A stretch of 64,000 bases of DNA from Neisseria cinerea (GTDB taxonomy: Bacteria > Pseudomonadota > Gammaproteobacteria > Burkholderiales > Neisseriaceae). The position numbers and the translations under genes were made by a program. Below, in pieces: positions 18,339 to 27,113 of this stretch (its first letter is position 1; each line of letters begins with the position of its first letter). The stretch is taken from contig NZ_LS483369.1 of NCBI RefSeq assembly GCF_900475315.1, forward strand, positions 1,240,001 through 1,304,000, read 5' to 3'. The notes below the pieces were generated by a model, which saw only the letters and a list, made by a program, of their open reading frames with translations, was not told the origin of the DNA and did no database searches.

Positions 18339-18800
18339 ATGTCTGATTTACCCTCCATCTCCCGATTACTTGCCGATGAAGCCGCCACACTCGATTTGGG
18401 TGAAGCATGGTCTTCCCGTTTAAATGCACCCCTGGTCATTTATCTAGAGGGAGACTTGGGTGCGGGGAAAACCACGCTGACACGCGGAATCCTGCGCGGA
18501 CTCGGTCATCGGGGACCAGTCAAAAGCCCGACTTACGCCATCGTCGAATCCTATCCGCTGAAACCCTTTACCCTGCATCATTTCGACCTCTACCGTTTCA
18601 CCACGCCCGAAGAATGGGAAGATGCCGGATTGGACGAACTGTTTTCCGCAAACAGCGTCTGCCTGATCGAATGGCCGCAACAGGGAGGCGAATTTACCCC
18701 GCCTGCCGACATCACCGCAACATTGACACACGACGGCGACGGCAGAAAATGCCTGCTGACCGCCCATACTGAACGAGGACGTGAAAGCCTGCCGCTATGA
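18339..18800 (+). CDS. tsaE: tRNA threonylcarbamoyladenosine biosynthesis ATPase TsaE
   Basis: TsaE works with TsaB and TsaD to make t6A37 in ANN-decoding tRNAs. The 153-residue protein has the Walker A motif GDLGAGKTT near residue 38 and the family motif KSPTYAIVE, followed by HHFDLYR and the WPQQ near residue 110. Its stop overlaps the amiC start (ATGA at 18797-18800), the same tsaE-amidase pairing seen in many gamma- and betaproteobacteria. Confidence 0.97.
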   Translation: MSDLPSISRLLADEAATLDLGEAWSSRLNAPLVIYLEGDLGAGKTTLTRGILRGLGHRGPVKSPTYAIVESYPLKPFTLHHFDLYRFTTPEEWEDAGLDELFSANSVCLIEWPQQGGEFTPPADITATLTHDGDGRKCLLTAHTERGRESLPL

Positions 18801-20047
18801 CCAAACTGACACGAAGACAAATCATCCGCCGCACCGCCGGCACACTGTTCGCCCTGACCCCTATCGCATCTGCCGTTGCCAAAACGGTACACGCCCCGCA
18901 GTTTACCGCCGTACGGATATGGCCGTCGCACACCTACACCCGCCTGACGCTGGAAAGCACAACCGCGCTCAAATACCAACACTTCACGCTCGACAACCCG
19001 GGCAGGTTGGTCGTCGATATACAAAATGCAAACATCAATACCGTATTGCACGGACTGTCTCAGAAAGTCATGGCAGACGACCCCTTTATCCGCAGCATAC
19101 GCGCGGGTCAAAACACGCCGACCACCGTCCGCCTCGTCATCGACCTGAAACAATCCTCACGCGCACAAGTCTTTTCCCTCCCCCCTGTCAGCGGCTTTAA
19201 GAACCGCCTCGTTATCGACCTCTACCCACACGGAATGGATCCCGACGATCCGATGATGGCGCTGCTTAACGGCAGCCTGAACAAAACCCGTCGCGGCTCC
19301 CCTGAAGCCGACCTCGCTCAAAACACTCCCGCACAAACCGAACGCGGCAAAAACGGGCGCAGACCCGTCATCATGCTCGATCCGGGACACGGCGGTGAAG
19401 ACCCCGGTGCCAGCAGTCCGGGCGGCCTACAGGAAAAACATGTCGTCCTATCCATTGCCAGGGAAACCAAAAATCAGTTGGAAGCATTAGGTTACAATGT
19501 ATTTATGACGCGCAACGAAGATGTGTTCATCCCTTTGGGCGTGCGTGTCGCCAAAGGGCGCGCACGGCGGGCGGACGTATTTGTCTCCATCCACGCCGAC
19601 GCCTTCACCAGCCCCTCCGCGCGCGGCACAGGGGTTTATATGTTGAACACCAAAGGCGCAACCAGCTCTGCCGCCAAATTCTTGGAACAAACCCAAAATA
19701 ATGCCGACGCGGTCGGCGGCGTACCGACCAGCGGCAACCGCAATGTCGATACTGCCCTGCTCGACATGACGCAAACCGCTACACTGCGCGACAGCCGCAA
19801 ACTCGGCAACCTGGTGCTTGAAGAATTGGGTAGGCTCAACCACTTGCATAAAGGCAGGGTTGACGAAGCCAATTTCGCCGTTTTGCGCGCACCCGATATG
19901 CCGTCTATCCTGGTCGAAACCGCCTTCCTGTCCAACCCTGCCGAAGAGAAGCTGCTGGGCAGCGAATCCTTCCGCCGGCAGTGCGCCCAATCCATTGCCT
20001 CGGGTGTCCAACGCTACATCAATACATCCGTATTAAAACGGGGTTGA
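18797..20047 (+). CDS. amiC: N-acetylmuramoyl-L-alanine amidase AmiC
   Basis: AmiC cleaves the amide bond between MurNAc and the stem peptide so that daughter cells can separate. The 416-residue protein starts with a twin-arginine-type signal (RRQIIRRTAG, then a hydrophobic core to ASAVA). An AMIN domain (about 35-135) targets it to the septum, a linker follows, and the Amidase_3 catalytic domain (about 188-412) carries zinc ligands in LDPGHGGEDPGA, the LQEKHVVL glutamate and SIHADAF. It is translationally coupled to tsaE. Confidence 0.96.
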   Translation: MTKLTRRQIIRRTAGTLFALTPIASAVAKTVHAPQFTAVRIWPSHTYTRLTLESTTALKYQHFTLDNPGRLVVDIQNANINTVLHGLSQKVMADDPFIRSIRAGQNTPTTVRLVIDLKQSSRAQVFSLPPVSGFKNRLVIDLYPHGMDPDDPMMALLNGSLNKTRRGSPEADLAQNTPAQTERGKNGRRPVIMLDPGHGGEDPGASSPGGLQEKHVVLSIARETKNQLEALGYNVFMTRNEDVFIPLGVRVAKGRARRADVFVSIHADAFTSPSARGTGVYMLNTKGATSSAAKFLEQTQNNADAVGGVPTSGNRNVDTALLDMTQTATLRDSRKLGNLVLEELGRLNHLHKGRVDEANFAVLRAPDMPSILVETAFLSNPAEEKLLGSESFRRQCAQSIASGVQRYINTSVLKRG

Positions 20048-20058
20048 TTCCGAAAAAT

Positions 20059-20093
20059 AAATGCCGTCTGAACATTTTTCAGACGGCATTTTT
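20059..20093. terminator. Bidirectional uptake-sequence terminator between amiC and rlmL
   Basis: ATGCCGTCTGAA and its inverse flank a five-base loop with A and T runs outside, between convergent genes, so it can terminate both. Confidence 0.93.
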
Positions 20094-20104
20094 GTACACT
20101 TTCC

Positions 20105-21247
20105 TCAACGGTTCGATCCCTGCACCATATCAATCAGAAACAGGCGGCAATCGAGGTTGCCGTTATAAAGTGGGATTTTGCGTTTTGGCGACAGACGCAT
20201 GAATTTGGGCATTTCCCTGTCGCCGGTAAACATGCCGACCCGCCAGCCGGCATAGTGTTTTTTCAACCACGTACCCAACTGCGGATAAAGTGCCTGCAAA
20301 GCGTGGACTTCCTCAAGGCGCACACCGTAGGGCGGATTGGACACCATAATGCCGCCCACGCCGTTCGGACGGACGGACTGCGCATCGGCAACGCTGAAGG
20401 AAACGATGTCGTCCACCCCGGCGCTGCGTGCGTTGGCCAATGCCGTCTGAATGATGCGACGGTCGCTGTCGCTGCCCGAAATCGGTGCAAAAGCGGGTTT
20501 GACCTGCACTTCGGCACGGCGGCGCAAATCCGACCACAGCGTTTTATCAAAATTTTGCAGTTTCTCAAAACCGAAACGGCGCATCATGCCCGGTGCGCGG
20601 CCTGTGGCAATCCAAGCTGCCTCGACGGCAATCGTGCCGCTGCCGCAAAACGGATCCTGAAACGGCTGCGTGCCGTCGTAACCTGCCAAGAGCAGCAGTC
20701 CGGCAGCAAGGTTTTCGCGCAGCGGGGCTTCGCCGGTATCCAGGCGGTAGCCGCGTTTAAACAGGGCTTCGCCCGAAGTATCGATAAAAACCTCGACGTG
20801 GCGCTCATCCAAAAAAACATGGATACGGACATCGGGAGAGGTTTTGTCCACACTCGGACGGGCATCGTAAATATCGCGGAAGGCATCGCAGACGGCATCT
20901 TTGACGGTCAGGCCGACAAATTGGATGCTCTTAACGTTGGCACGCTTTGCCTCGACTTTGACTTTGAACGTCTGCTGTAAAGTAAACCAATTGAACCAGT
21001 TGATGTTTTTGGCAAGTTTGTAGATGTCCCGCTCATTGCGGTATGTACCTTTGGTCAGACGCAACAGGATACGGCTGGCAGTACGCGAATGCAGGTTAGC
21101 GGCGTAGGCCTGTTCCAATCCGCCGCGGCAGGAAACGCCGCCGTCAAACGCTTGAACATCGGTACAGCCGAGGCTTCCGAGTTCTTGAGATAAAACGGTT
21201 TCCAAGCCGCGCGGGCAGGTGGCGAAAAGTGTATATAAAGTATTCAT
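20105..21247 (-). CDS. rlmL: 23S rRNA (guanine-N2)-methyltransferase RlmL-type
   Basis: The protein belongs to the THUMP-domain methyltransferases that make m2G2445 in 23S rRNA. I use the ATG at 21245-21247 ([16 protein letters not shown]), preceded by AAAGGACA; it gives 380 residues. The N-terminal THUMP region (about 45-155) is followed by a Rossmann fold with [15 protein letters not shown] (SAM binding) and SNPPYGVRL (catalytic NPPY). Unlike the E. coli enzyme it has no RlmK domain at the C-terminus, so it corresponds to the shorter single-activity form common in betaproteobacteria. An uptake sequence occurs inside near 20440. Confidence 0.93.
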   Translation of the reverse strand: MNTLYTLFATCPRGLETVLSQELGSLGCTDVQAFDGGVSCRGGLEQAYAANLHSRTASRILLRLTKGTYRNERDIYKLAKNINWFNWFTLQQTFKVKVEAKRANVKSIQFVGLTVKDAVCDAFRDIYDARPSVDKTSPDVRIHVFLDERHVEVFIDTSGEALFKRGYRLDTGEAPLRENLAAGLLLLAGYDGTQPFQDPFCGSGTIAVEAAWIATGRAPGMMRRFGFEKLQNFDKTLWSDLRRRAEVQVKPAFAPISGSDSDRRIIQTALANARSAGVDDIVSFSVADAQSVRPNGVGGIMVSNPPYGVRLEEVHALQALYPQLGTWLKKHYAGWRVGMFTGDREMPKFMRLSPKRKIPLYNGNLDCRLFLIDMVQGSNR

Positions 21248-21303
21248 AGCGTGTCCTTTCCGGACGGGTATTCTGACAATAACGGATTTTCCGTCCCGAA
21301 AAT

Positions 21304-21726
21304 TTATTCGGCGGAAAATGCCGTCTGAAATGTTTGGCTGCCGACCGTAATGTCCGCCGTAAAATCGTGCCTGCCTTCTACACAGAAGGGCAGGCGGATA
21401 CGTGTTGCCCGCCAATCCCCTGACGGCTGTCGCTCAAGCGCATAGCGGTTGAATCCCATATCCATATTTTTCATACTGAAGCTGATACTGACCTGCTCCG
21501 TACCGGAGGGTGTGTGTTCAATATAAATATCGAACGGTTCTTTCGTTGAAACAGAGGTGGCGCGGACACGGCTTCCGTCCGGCAGCGTGCAACCCTCGGT
21601 CAAATCGCATTGCACCGCCGCAACTTGCGGCTGCTGCGACTGCCACCATTGCAACAAAACGAGCTTGAAGGCGGCAAAGGCAATCAGCAGCAGTGCGGCA
21701 AGCAGTAATTTGCGGTTTTTATCCAT
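21304..21726 (-). CDS. Membrane-anchored hypothetical protein, 140 residues
   Basis: The product starts [20 protein letters not shown], one predicted membrane helix or uncleaved signal (residues 6-26). It continues as a soluble extracytoplasmic domain with two cysteines (CDLTEGC), a beta-rich pattern and an Arg-Leu-Pro-Phe-Cys-Val-Glu-Gly-Arg segment. Its start overlaps the end of the mutT-like gene by 8 bases, so translation is probably coupled. I do not recognise a family; the beta-strand alternation and final FQTAFSAE could suit an immunoglobulin-like fold. The C-terminal codons include an uptake sequence at about 21317. Confidence 0.7.
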   Translation of the reverse strand: MDKNRKLLLAALLLIAFAAFKLVLLQWWQSQQPQVAAVQCDLTEGCTLPDGSRVRATSVSTKEPFDIYIEHTPSGTEQVSISFSMKNMDMGFNRYALERQPSGDWRATRIRLPFCVEGRHDFTADITVGSQTFQTAFSAE

Positions 21727-22531
21727 GGTTCTGCCCTATTGCTTCGTCCGTTACCACAGCATGCGCCCCCAATCCGAGCCATAGTTTTCCATAACGTGCA
21801 ACCGTCTGTCCGTTTGCGGCAAGTACGAGCGGCACAGATACGCCCTGACGCAGGGCTTCTGCCGCCCCTTGTGCCTGAACATCATTGCACACGCGCCACA
21901 CGACAACATCCGCGCCCTTTTCCTGCGCCTGCCTCCATTGGATATGCGTTTCCACCTCCGCCCACACGCTTTGCCCTGTTCCGGCTGTTTCCGTCTGCCG
22001 CCAATCCGCACCGACCAGAACGTTTGCATCATGTGTCCCATTCCGACTGCATGGGACAACACGATACGTACCCATACTGTTCTCACCGTACAAACCTGTT
22101 TTCAGGCTGCCGTACAAACGGCGCGGAACGGACAGCGAACGCAAAAGCGCACCGTTGGCAGGCAGCATGGGGGCAACGGTAAAATCACCCGCCTTCTGCC
22201 AAGACCATTCCTGCCCTTCGCGGGATTGCGGTTCGCCCGTCCATTGGTCGGGGTTTACCCATAGGAATTTCAGGCAGACGCGGGCGTGTTCGTAGGAATG
22301 GATTTTGGTCAGCCAAGGCGTGGCGGCGAGGATGCGGATGCCGAGTTCTTCTTCAAACTCGCGTTGCAGGGCTTGGAAGTCGGTTTCGCCCGCTTCGACC
22401 TTACCGCCGGCAAATTCCCAATATCCGGCATAGGGTTTACCTTCGGGGCGGGAACTGAGCAGGTAGTCGCCGTCCCGGTTGAGCAGGATGCCGGCAACGA
22501 CGCGGATAAGGGGTCGGGTGTCTTGGGTCAT
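21719..22531 (-). CDS. mutT: MutT-type Nudix hydrolase fused to a ThiE-like domain
   Basis: The N-terminal 135 residues form a Nudix domain with the full box GGKVEAGETDFQALQREFEEELG, shown here as pattern G-x5-E-x7-REFEEELG, near residues 36-58; MutT removes 8-oxo-dGTP and prevents A:T to C:G changes. The C-terminal half (about 140-270) resembles the thiamine-phosphate synthase/TenI barrel in reduced form (GTHDANVLVGADW, a GADVVVWRV strand and VPLVLAANG). The fusion is known in proteobacteria; the second domain probably lacks thiamine synthase activity. The start at MTQDTRPLIRV gives 270 residues; 32 codons upstream are open but unlike the family. Confidence 0.9.
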   Translation of the reverse strand: MTQDTRPLIRVVAGILLNRDGDYLLSSRPEGKPYAGYWEFAGGKVEAGETDFQALQREFEEELGIRILAATPWLTKIHSYEHARVCLKFLWVNPDQWTGEPQSREGQEWSWQKAGDFTVAPMLPANGALLRSLSVPRRLYGSLKTGLYGENSMGTYRVVPCSRNGTHDANVLVGADWRQTETAGTGQSVWAEVETHIQWRQAQEKGADVVVWRVCNDVQAQGAAEALRQGVSVPLVLAANGQTVARYGKLWLGLGAHAVVTDEAIGQNHG

Positions 22532-22607
22532 GGGAATGGTTGGAGAAGGTCGTCTCAAAATCCGGAAAGGTCGGATTCGGGCATCCGACCTGCCAATGGG
22601 TACTGTT

Positions 22608-22985
22608 TTATTTTTCGGCAACGACAAATGCCAATACGGTGTCTTCTTCGTCGCTCATGCTGAGGCTGACGCGGCTAATGCCTTGTTCCTCCAGCCATTT
22701 GGACAGGGCGGGGGCATAGAAAAATTCGGGTTTGCCCAATGCGTCATGCCCGATGCCGATGTTACGGAAGGAAACCGCACCGCGTATGCCCGTACCGACG
22801 GCTTTGGCAAAGGCTTCTTTGGCGGCAAAGCGTTTGGCAAGGTAGTTGACGGGTTTGCCCGCCTGAGGAAATTCAAGCAGTTCTTCGGGGGTGAGGATGC
22901 GCTCGGCAAACGCCTGTCCGAACTTTTTGCTCAGGCGGACGATGCGTTTGAGGGAAACAATATCTGTGCCTATGCCGTAAATCAT
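22608..22985 (-). CDS. acpS: Holo-[acyl-carrier-protein] synthase
   Basis: AcpS transfers phosphopantetheine from CoA to acyl carrier protein. The 125 residues start MIYGIGTDIVSLKRI, with the Mg-binding Asp in GTDIV, then the second signature LAKRFAAKEAFAKAVGTGI (Glu-58 region). It is the last gene of recO-pdxJ-acpS; an uptake sequence sits in the gap before it (near 23008). A 23-codon upstream extension lacks family similarity. Confidence 0.97.
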   Translation of the reverse strand: MIYGIGTDIVSLKRIVRLSKKFGQAFAERILTPEELLEFPQAGKPVNYLAKRFAAKEAFAKAVGTGIRGAVSFRNIGIGHDALGKPEFFYAPALSKWLEEQGISRVSLSMSDEEDTVLAFVVAEK

Positions 22986-23034
22986 ATTTGCGCTCCTTTG
23001 TCGTGAAATGCCGTCTGAAACGGTTTGCCTGCCC

Positions 23035-23763
23035 TTACGGCAGCATTCTTGCACGGAACATGGTTTCTTTCATCTGGCGCACGGCCTCGGGCAATCCGAG
23101 GAAAAGTGCCTGCGAAATCAGCGAATGTCCGATGTTCAGCTCGCGGATGGCGAGGATTTGGGCGATGGGGGTAACGTTATGTATGGTCAGTCCGTGTCCG
23201 GCGTTGACGACCAAGCCCAAATCGCTGGCAAAATGCGCGCCGTTTTGCAGACGCTCGAATTGCTTGATTTGTTCGGCATGGCTGCGTGCATCGGCGTATG
23301 CGCCGGTGTGCAGCTCGATAACGGGTGCGCCAACATCATAGGCGGCTTGGATTTGCTCGTTGTCGGCATCGATGAAGAGCGAAACGCGGATGCCTGCGTC
23401 GGTCAGGATTTTGGTGAACTCGGCAATTTTTTCTTGTTGCGCCAATACGTCCAAGCCGCCTTCGGTCGTGATTTCCTGACGTTTTTCAGGCACGATGCAC
23501 ACGTCTTCTGGCATGACTTTAAGCGCGTTTTCCAGCATTTCTTCGGTCAGTGCCATTTCAAGGTTCAGGCGCGTGCGGATGGCGTTTTTGACGGCGAACA
23601 CGTCCGCGTCTTTGATGTGGCGGCGGTCTTCGCGCAGGTGCATGGTAATCAAATCCGCACCGTGCGTTTCCGCGACCAATGCCGCTTCCACAGGGCTGGG
23701 ATAGGTCGTGCCGCGGGCATTGCGGACGGTGGCGATGTGATCGATGTTGACACCTAAAAGCAT
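23035..23763 (-). CDS. pdxJ: Pyridoxine 5'-phosphate synthase
   Basis: PdxJ condenses 1-deoxyxylulose 5-phosphate with 3-amino-1-phosphohydroxyacetone to give pyridoxine phosphate. The 242-residue barrel begins [19 protein letters not shown], the phosphate-binding start of the family, and contains [17 protein letters not shown], and the C-terminal GHGLTIHNV and ELNIGHSLI motifs. The ATG at 23761-23763 gives the usual length. It lies between recO (60 bases upstream) and acpS. Confidence 0.98.
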   Translation of the reverse strand: MLLGVNIDHIATVRNARGTTYPSPVEAALVAETHGADLITMHLREDRRHIKDADVFAVKNAIRTRLNLEMALTEEMLENALKVMPEDVCIVPEKRQEITTEGGLDVLAQQEKIAEFTKILTDAGIRVSLFIDADNEQIQAAYDVGAPVIELHTGAYADARSHAEQIKQFERLQNGAHFASDLGLVVNAGHGLTIHNVTPIAQILAIRELNIGHSLISQALFLGLPEAVRQMKETMFRARMLP

Positions 23764-23823
23764 GATGTTTCCTTTCCTCTTCGATTTTTTATTTTGCAGC
23801 ATACCGGTACGCTGCGTCGGCAC

Positions 23824-24564
23824 CTATGTTGCACGACGGTCAAACTGCCGTATCTGTTCCAACACCTGCCTCGACTTCACCCCTTCAGGAAGCAGGCTGC
23901 CTGTCAGCAGCCGTGTGATTTTCAGGGCATCCTGAAGGCTTTGCACACTGCCGAAACTGCCCGTCTGCAAATCAATCAGGCTCTGCCCGTCGGCAACAAT
24001 GACGGTTTCAGACGGCAAAACACATTCCCTGCCTACGGGCATGACTGCTTCTTCCGGTCTGATACAGTATCTGGCGGACGACTGGATTTCCCTGCCCTCT
24101 CCGTCCGTATGCAAATCGGGGGCGACGCCTAAGGCCGTCAACAGCTTCCACTCGAAGCGGCGCAAATCGGCAACATGATCTGCCTCGCAGCAAACTGCCT
24201 TCATCACTTCAGCCAATGCATCGTATAACTCAGGCATGGGATCTTCGCGCGCGGTCAGTTTTAAAACCAGCTCGTTCACATACAATCCGCCAAACAACGC
24301 CCTGCCCTGCGGCTGCCGCCAACCGCCGATCCATTCGGCGCGGTGAAGGGTTTTGAGTTCCTGACTGCCGTACCACGACACACTGACAGGGACGAACGGA
24401 ACCAATACGCCGCGCAGCTCGCTCTGCCGTTTGCGCGCGCTGCGCGCCAGCAAAGCCACACGCCCGTAACGGCGGCTGAATGCTTCAACCCACAGGCTGC
24501 TTTCGCGCCAAGGCGAAGATGCCAGCATAAAAACGGGTTCGTGGTTGACTCGGTATTCGGACAT
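23824..24564 (-). CDS. recO: DNA repair protein RecO
   Basis: RecO anneals SSB-coated strands and helps RecR load RecA at gaps. The 246-residue protein has the N-terminal OB fold (FMLASSPWRESSLWVEAFSRR, then GRVALLARSARKRQSEL) and the helical C-terminal domain starting near residue 95 (YVNELVLKLTAREDP). It heads the recO-pdxJ-acpS group, an order shared with many proteobacteria. In naturally competent Neisseria, RecO functions in recombination and pilin variation. A translated uptake sequence is at about 24006. Confidence 0.94.
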   Translation of the reverse strand: MSEYRVNHEPVFMLASSPWRESSLWVEAFSRRYGRVALLARSARKRQSELRGVLVPFVPVSVSWYGSQELKTLHRAEWIGGWRQPQGRALFGGLYVNELVLKLTAREDPMPELYDALAEVMKAVCCEADHVADLRRFEWKLLTALGVAPDLHTDGEGREIQSSARYCIRPEEAVMPVGRECVLPSETVIVADGQSLIDLQTGSFGSVQSLQDALKITRLLTGSLLPEGVKSRQVLEQIRQFDRRAT

Positions 24565-24600
24565 AATCGTTGGGGAAATGCCGTCTGAACGCTGCCGCGA

Positions 24601-25689
24601 CTACAAAACGGCAGTCGGATACGAACCGATGATTTTGACGAACGAAGCGCGCCCGCCCAACTGTTTTAATGCCGTCTGAACCTTGTCATCCGTCCGGTGT
24701 CCCTCGATATCAATAAAGAACAGGTATTCCCACAACGCCGCCTTTCCGGGACGGCTCTCAAACTTGGTCATGGAAATGCCTGATTCGGTCAGGGGTTGCA
24801 GCAGCGAGGCAACCGCGCCTGCCCGGTTGGGTGCGGAAACGACCAACGAGGTTTTGTCGCTGCCGTCGGCACCGGTTTCATGATGACCCATAACCAGGAA
24901 GCGCGTGGTATTGTTCGTCTCATCCTCAATGCACTCGGCAACGGGGCTGAGTCCGTAGATTTCCGCCGCAGTACGCCCGGCAATGGCGGCAACCGTACCG
25001 TCGTCCGATTCGGCAACCAGCCGCGCGGCTTCGGCATTGCTGGAGACCGCCACCCTCTCGGCGTTGGGAAGGTGTCTGCCCAGCCAGTCGTTGCACTGCG
25101 CCAACGCCTGTGCGTGCGAAAATACTTTGGTGATGCCTTCGGTACTGCTGCTGTTTTTACGCAGAAGGTTGTGGTGTATGCGCAAGACGACTTCGCCGCA
25201 AGCCTGCAACGCGGTAACGGCAAGCAGATCTAACGTACGGCCGACCGAGCCTTCGGTCGAATTTTCCACGGGGGCGACCAGATAATCCGCCTGACGCGTT
25301 TCAACCTGTTTGAAGCAGTCATCTATGGTCGGACACGCCATAGTGTGTACGGCATGACCGAAATGCTTAATCGCCGCCTGTTGGGTAAACGTACCCTGCG
25401 GTCCCAGATAGGCGATGGTCAGCGGGCGTTCTACGGCGAGGCACTCGCTCATCACTTCCCTGAACAGGCGGGCGACGGATTCGTCGGGCAGCGGGCCTTT
25501 GTTCAAATCCTGAATGCGGCGCAACACGGCAACCTCGCGCTCCGGACGGTATACCGCGCCCGTACCTTTCAGTTCGCCGATGGCGTGTGCGTGTTGCGCG
25601 CGTTCGTTGAGCAGGCGCAGGATTTCCGCATCGATGGTGTCGATGGCGTTGCGGTGGGGAAGGAGGAGTTCGTCGATGTGGTGGGACAT
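24601..25689 (-). CDS. pheA: Bifunctional chorismate mutase / prephenate dehydratase (P-protein)
   Basis: PheA makes prephenate from chorismate and then phenylpyruvate for phenylalanine synthesis. The 362 residues (from MSHHIDELLLPHRNAID) contain an AroQ chorismate mutase domain (about 10-95, IDAEILRLLNERAQHAHAIG), a prephenate dehydratase domain (from TIAYLGPQGTFTQQAA, with the TTRF motif near residue 280) and an ACT regulatory domain with ESRP (KFESRPGKAALWEYLFFID) that binds phenylalanine. An upstream open stretch of 14 codons is not used by the family. No leader peptide or attenuator is visible upstream. Confidence 0.97.
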   Translation of the reverse strand: MSHHIDELLLPHRNAIDTIDAEILRLLNERAQHAHAIGELKGTGAVYRPEREVAVLRRIQDLNKGPLPDESVARLFREVMSECLAVERPLTIAYLGPQGTFTQQAAIKHFGHAVHTMACPTIDDCFKQVETRQADYLVAPVENSTEGSVGRTLDLLAVTALQACGEVVLRIHHNLLRKNSSSTEGITKVFSHAQALAQCNDWLGRHLPNAERVAVSSNAEAARLVAESDDGTVAAIAGRTAAEIYGLSPVAECIEDETNNTTRFLVMGHHETGADGSDKTSLVVSAPNRAGAVASLLQPLTESGISMTKFESRPGKAALWEYLFFIDIEGHRTDDKVQTALKQLGGRASFVKIIGSYPTAVL

Positions 25690-25731
25690 GATTTTGTCTG
25701 AATGGTGATTTATCGTGCATTCTAACATCAA

Positions 25732-25763
25732 ATGCCGTCTGAAACGGTTTCAGACGGCATTTT
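25732..25763. terminator. Uptake-sequence terminator between bcr-type gene and pheA
   Basis: AATGCCGTCTGAA and its inverse with a four-base loop lie just after the stop of the drug-exporter gene on the minus strand and upstream of pheA. Confidence 0.9.
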
Positions 25764-25766
25764 CCG

Positions 25767-27008
25767 TTAAAGGTATTCGCTTTGCCCGTTTTCTTTCCAC
25801 GCACGATGCGAGCAGAGCCACAGAAGCGCAATGCCGCAAGAGGTGGACGCGGTCATGGTTGCCGCCATCACGGTTGCCGAACCGTCGTGCAAGAAGGTCG
25901 CCGCCATACCTACCCCCGCGCCGATTAAAGATTGGAATACACCCAATACAGCGTTTGCGCTGCCGCCCTCTTCTTTAAAATAAGACATAAAGCATGCCTG
26001 CGTGTTCGCACCGACCAGACCCTGCGTACCGACGGAAAACATCACGCACGCAACCAGCAGCCAAAACGGGGGCAACCCGAAAAACAGCACGGCGGCGAGT
26101 TGGGACAGGTTGGCGGCAAACTGGACGACAATCCCCCACAGCAGGATGCTTTGCGGATGTGCGCCGGTTTTGAGCCGCCACGCGGTAATACGGTTGAAAA
26201 ACATCATCGTGATGATGTTGAGTGCAAACGCCCAAGCGTATTGATGCGGCGTAACGCGGTAAAGCTGCTGGTACACGAAGGACGATTCGGTCAAAAAAGC
26301 AAACATCGAGCCGAAACTGAATGCTTGGAAAAACAGATACCCCATGGCGGCGCGTGTTTTCAAAACACGTTTGAACCGCCCAGCCACCAGCCCGAACACA
26401 TCCCTGCCGATTTTGCCGCCGACGGCAGGCTTGGGCAGGAAATATTGCACCAAACCGAGCAACACCAGCGAATAAGCCGCCAAGAAAACGAAAATCGCCT
26501 GCCAGCCGCCCAAGCCCTGCAATACCGCGCCGACCATGGGCGCGACAAGCGGCACAATCATCAGGATAATACCGATGAGGGCGAACATCTGGGCGGCTTT
26601 CCGCCCTGAATAATAATCGCGCACCATCGCGCCGACGATGACGACAGTCATGCCCGCACCGAATGCCTGCACGACGCGCAGATTGAGGAGCTGTTCGGCA
26701 CTTGAGGCAAATGCGATGGCGGCAACGGCAAGGCAGTAGACGGCCAGTCCGGTCAGAGCGACGGGTTTGCGCCCTTTGATGTCGGACACCGAACCGCCGA
26801 CCACCTGTCCGAACGCCGTGCCGAACATAAACAAACTCAGGCTCTGTTCGATACGGTGGACATCCGCACCCAGCGATTGCGCCATTTCGGGAATCGCCGG
26901 TAGGTAGGCATCGATGGAAAACGGCATCAGCGCAACCAGCATCGCCATCAGGATCGCCATCAGTTTTTCGTTCATCGGGGGAGACGTCGGAGACATGTGG
27001 ATTTCCAT
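25767..27008 (-). CDS. Bcr/CflA-family MFS drug exporter
   Basis: The 413-residue protein has 12 predicted membrane helices and major facilitator signatures: DAYLPAIPEMA after helix 1, GSVSDIKGRKPVALTG between helices 2 and 3, and helix 4 to 5 VRDYYSGRKAAQ. These match the Bcr/CflA subfamily (bicyclomycin and chloramphenicol-type efflux by proton antiport). In-frame ATGs at 26996 and 26972 are alternative starts. It is followed by a terminator and is probably monocistronic. Substrate cannot be read from sequence. Confidence 0.92.
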   Translation of the reverse strand: MEIHMSPTSPPMNEKLMAILMAMLVALMPFSIDAYLPAIPEMAQSLGADVHRIEQSLSLFMFGTAFGQVVGGSVSDIKGRKPVALTGLAVYCLAVAAIAFASSAEQLLNLRVVQAFGAGMTVVIVGAMVRDYYSGRKAAQMFALIGIILMIVPLVAPMVGAVLQGLGGWQAIFVFLAAYSLVLLGLVQYFLPKPAVGGKIGRDVFGLVAGRFKRVLKTRAAMGYLFFQAFSFGSMFAFLTESSFVYQQLYRVTPHQYAWAFALNIITMMFFNRITAWRLKTGAHPQSILLWGIVVQFAANLSQLAAVLFFGLPPFWLLVACVMFSVGTQGLVGANTQACFMSYFKEEGGSANAVLGVFQSLIGAGVGMAATFLHDGSATVMAATMTASTSCGIALLWLCSHRAWKENGQSEYL

Positions 27009-27113
27009 TCAAATCAAATAAAGAAACCGTCGCAAACGACGGCTGTAAACACAGTACAAGTTTAACATATTCAAACGGCGCGGGCGAACCTCCGGCATAC
27101 GCCCGAAACCGCT

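Noticed and set aside
25690-25735. A possible phenylalanine leader peptide or attenuator before pheA.
   Set aside because: The short upstream stretch has no Phe-rich small frame; the hairpin there is the uptake-sequence terminator of the preceding gene.
25975-27012. A 345-codon leftward open frame in another frame over the drug exporter gene.
   Set aside because: Its product is Arg- and Cys-rich without any domain; the overlapping frame encodes 12 membrane helices with MFS motifs.
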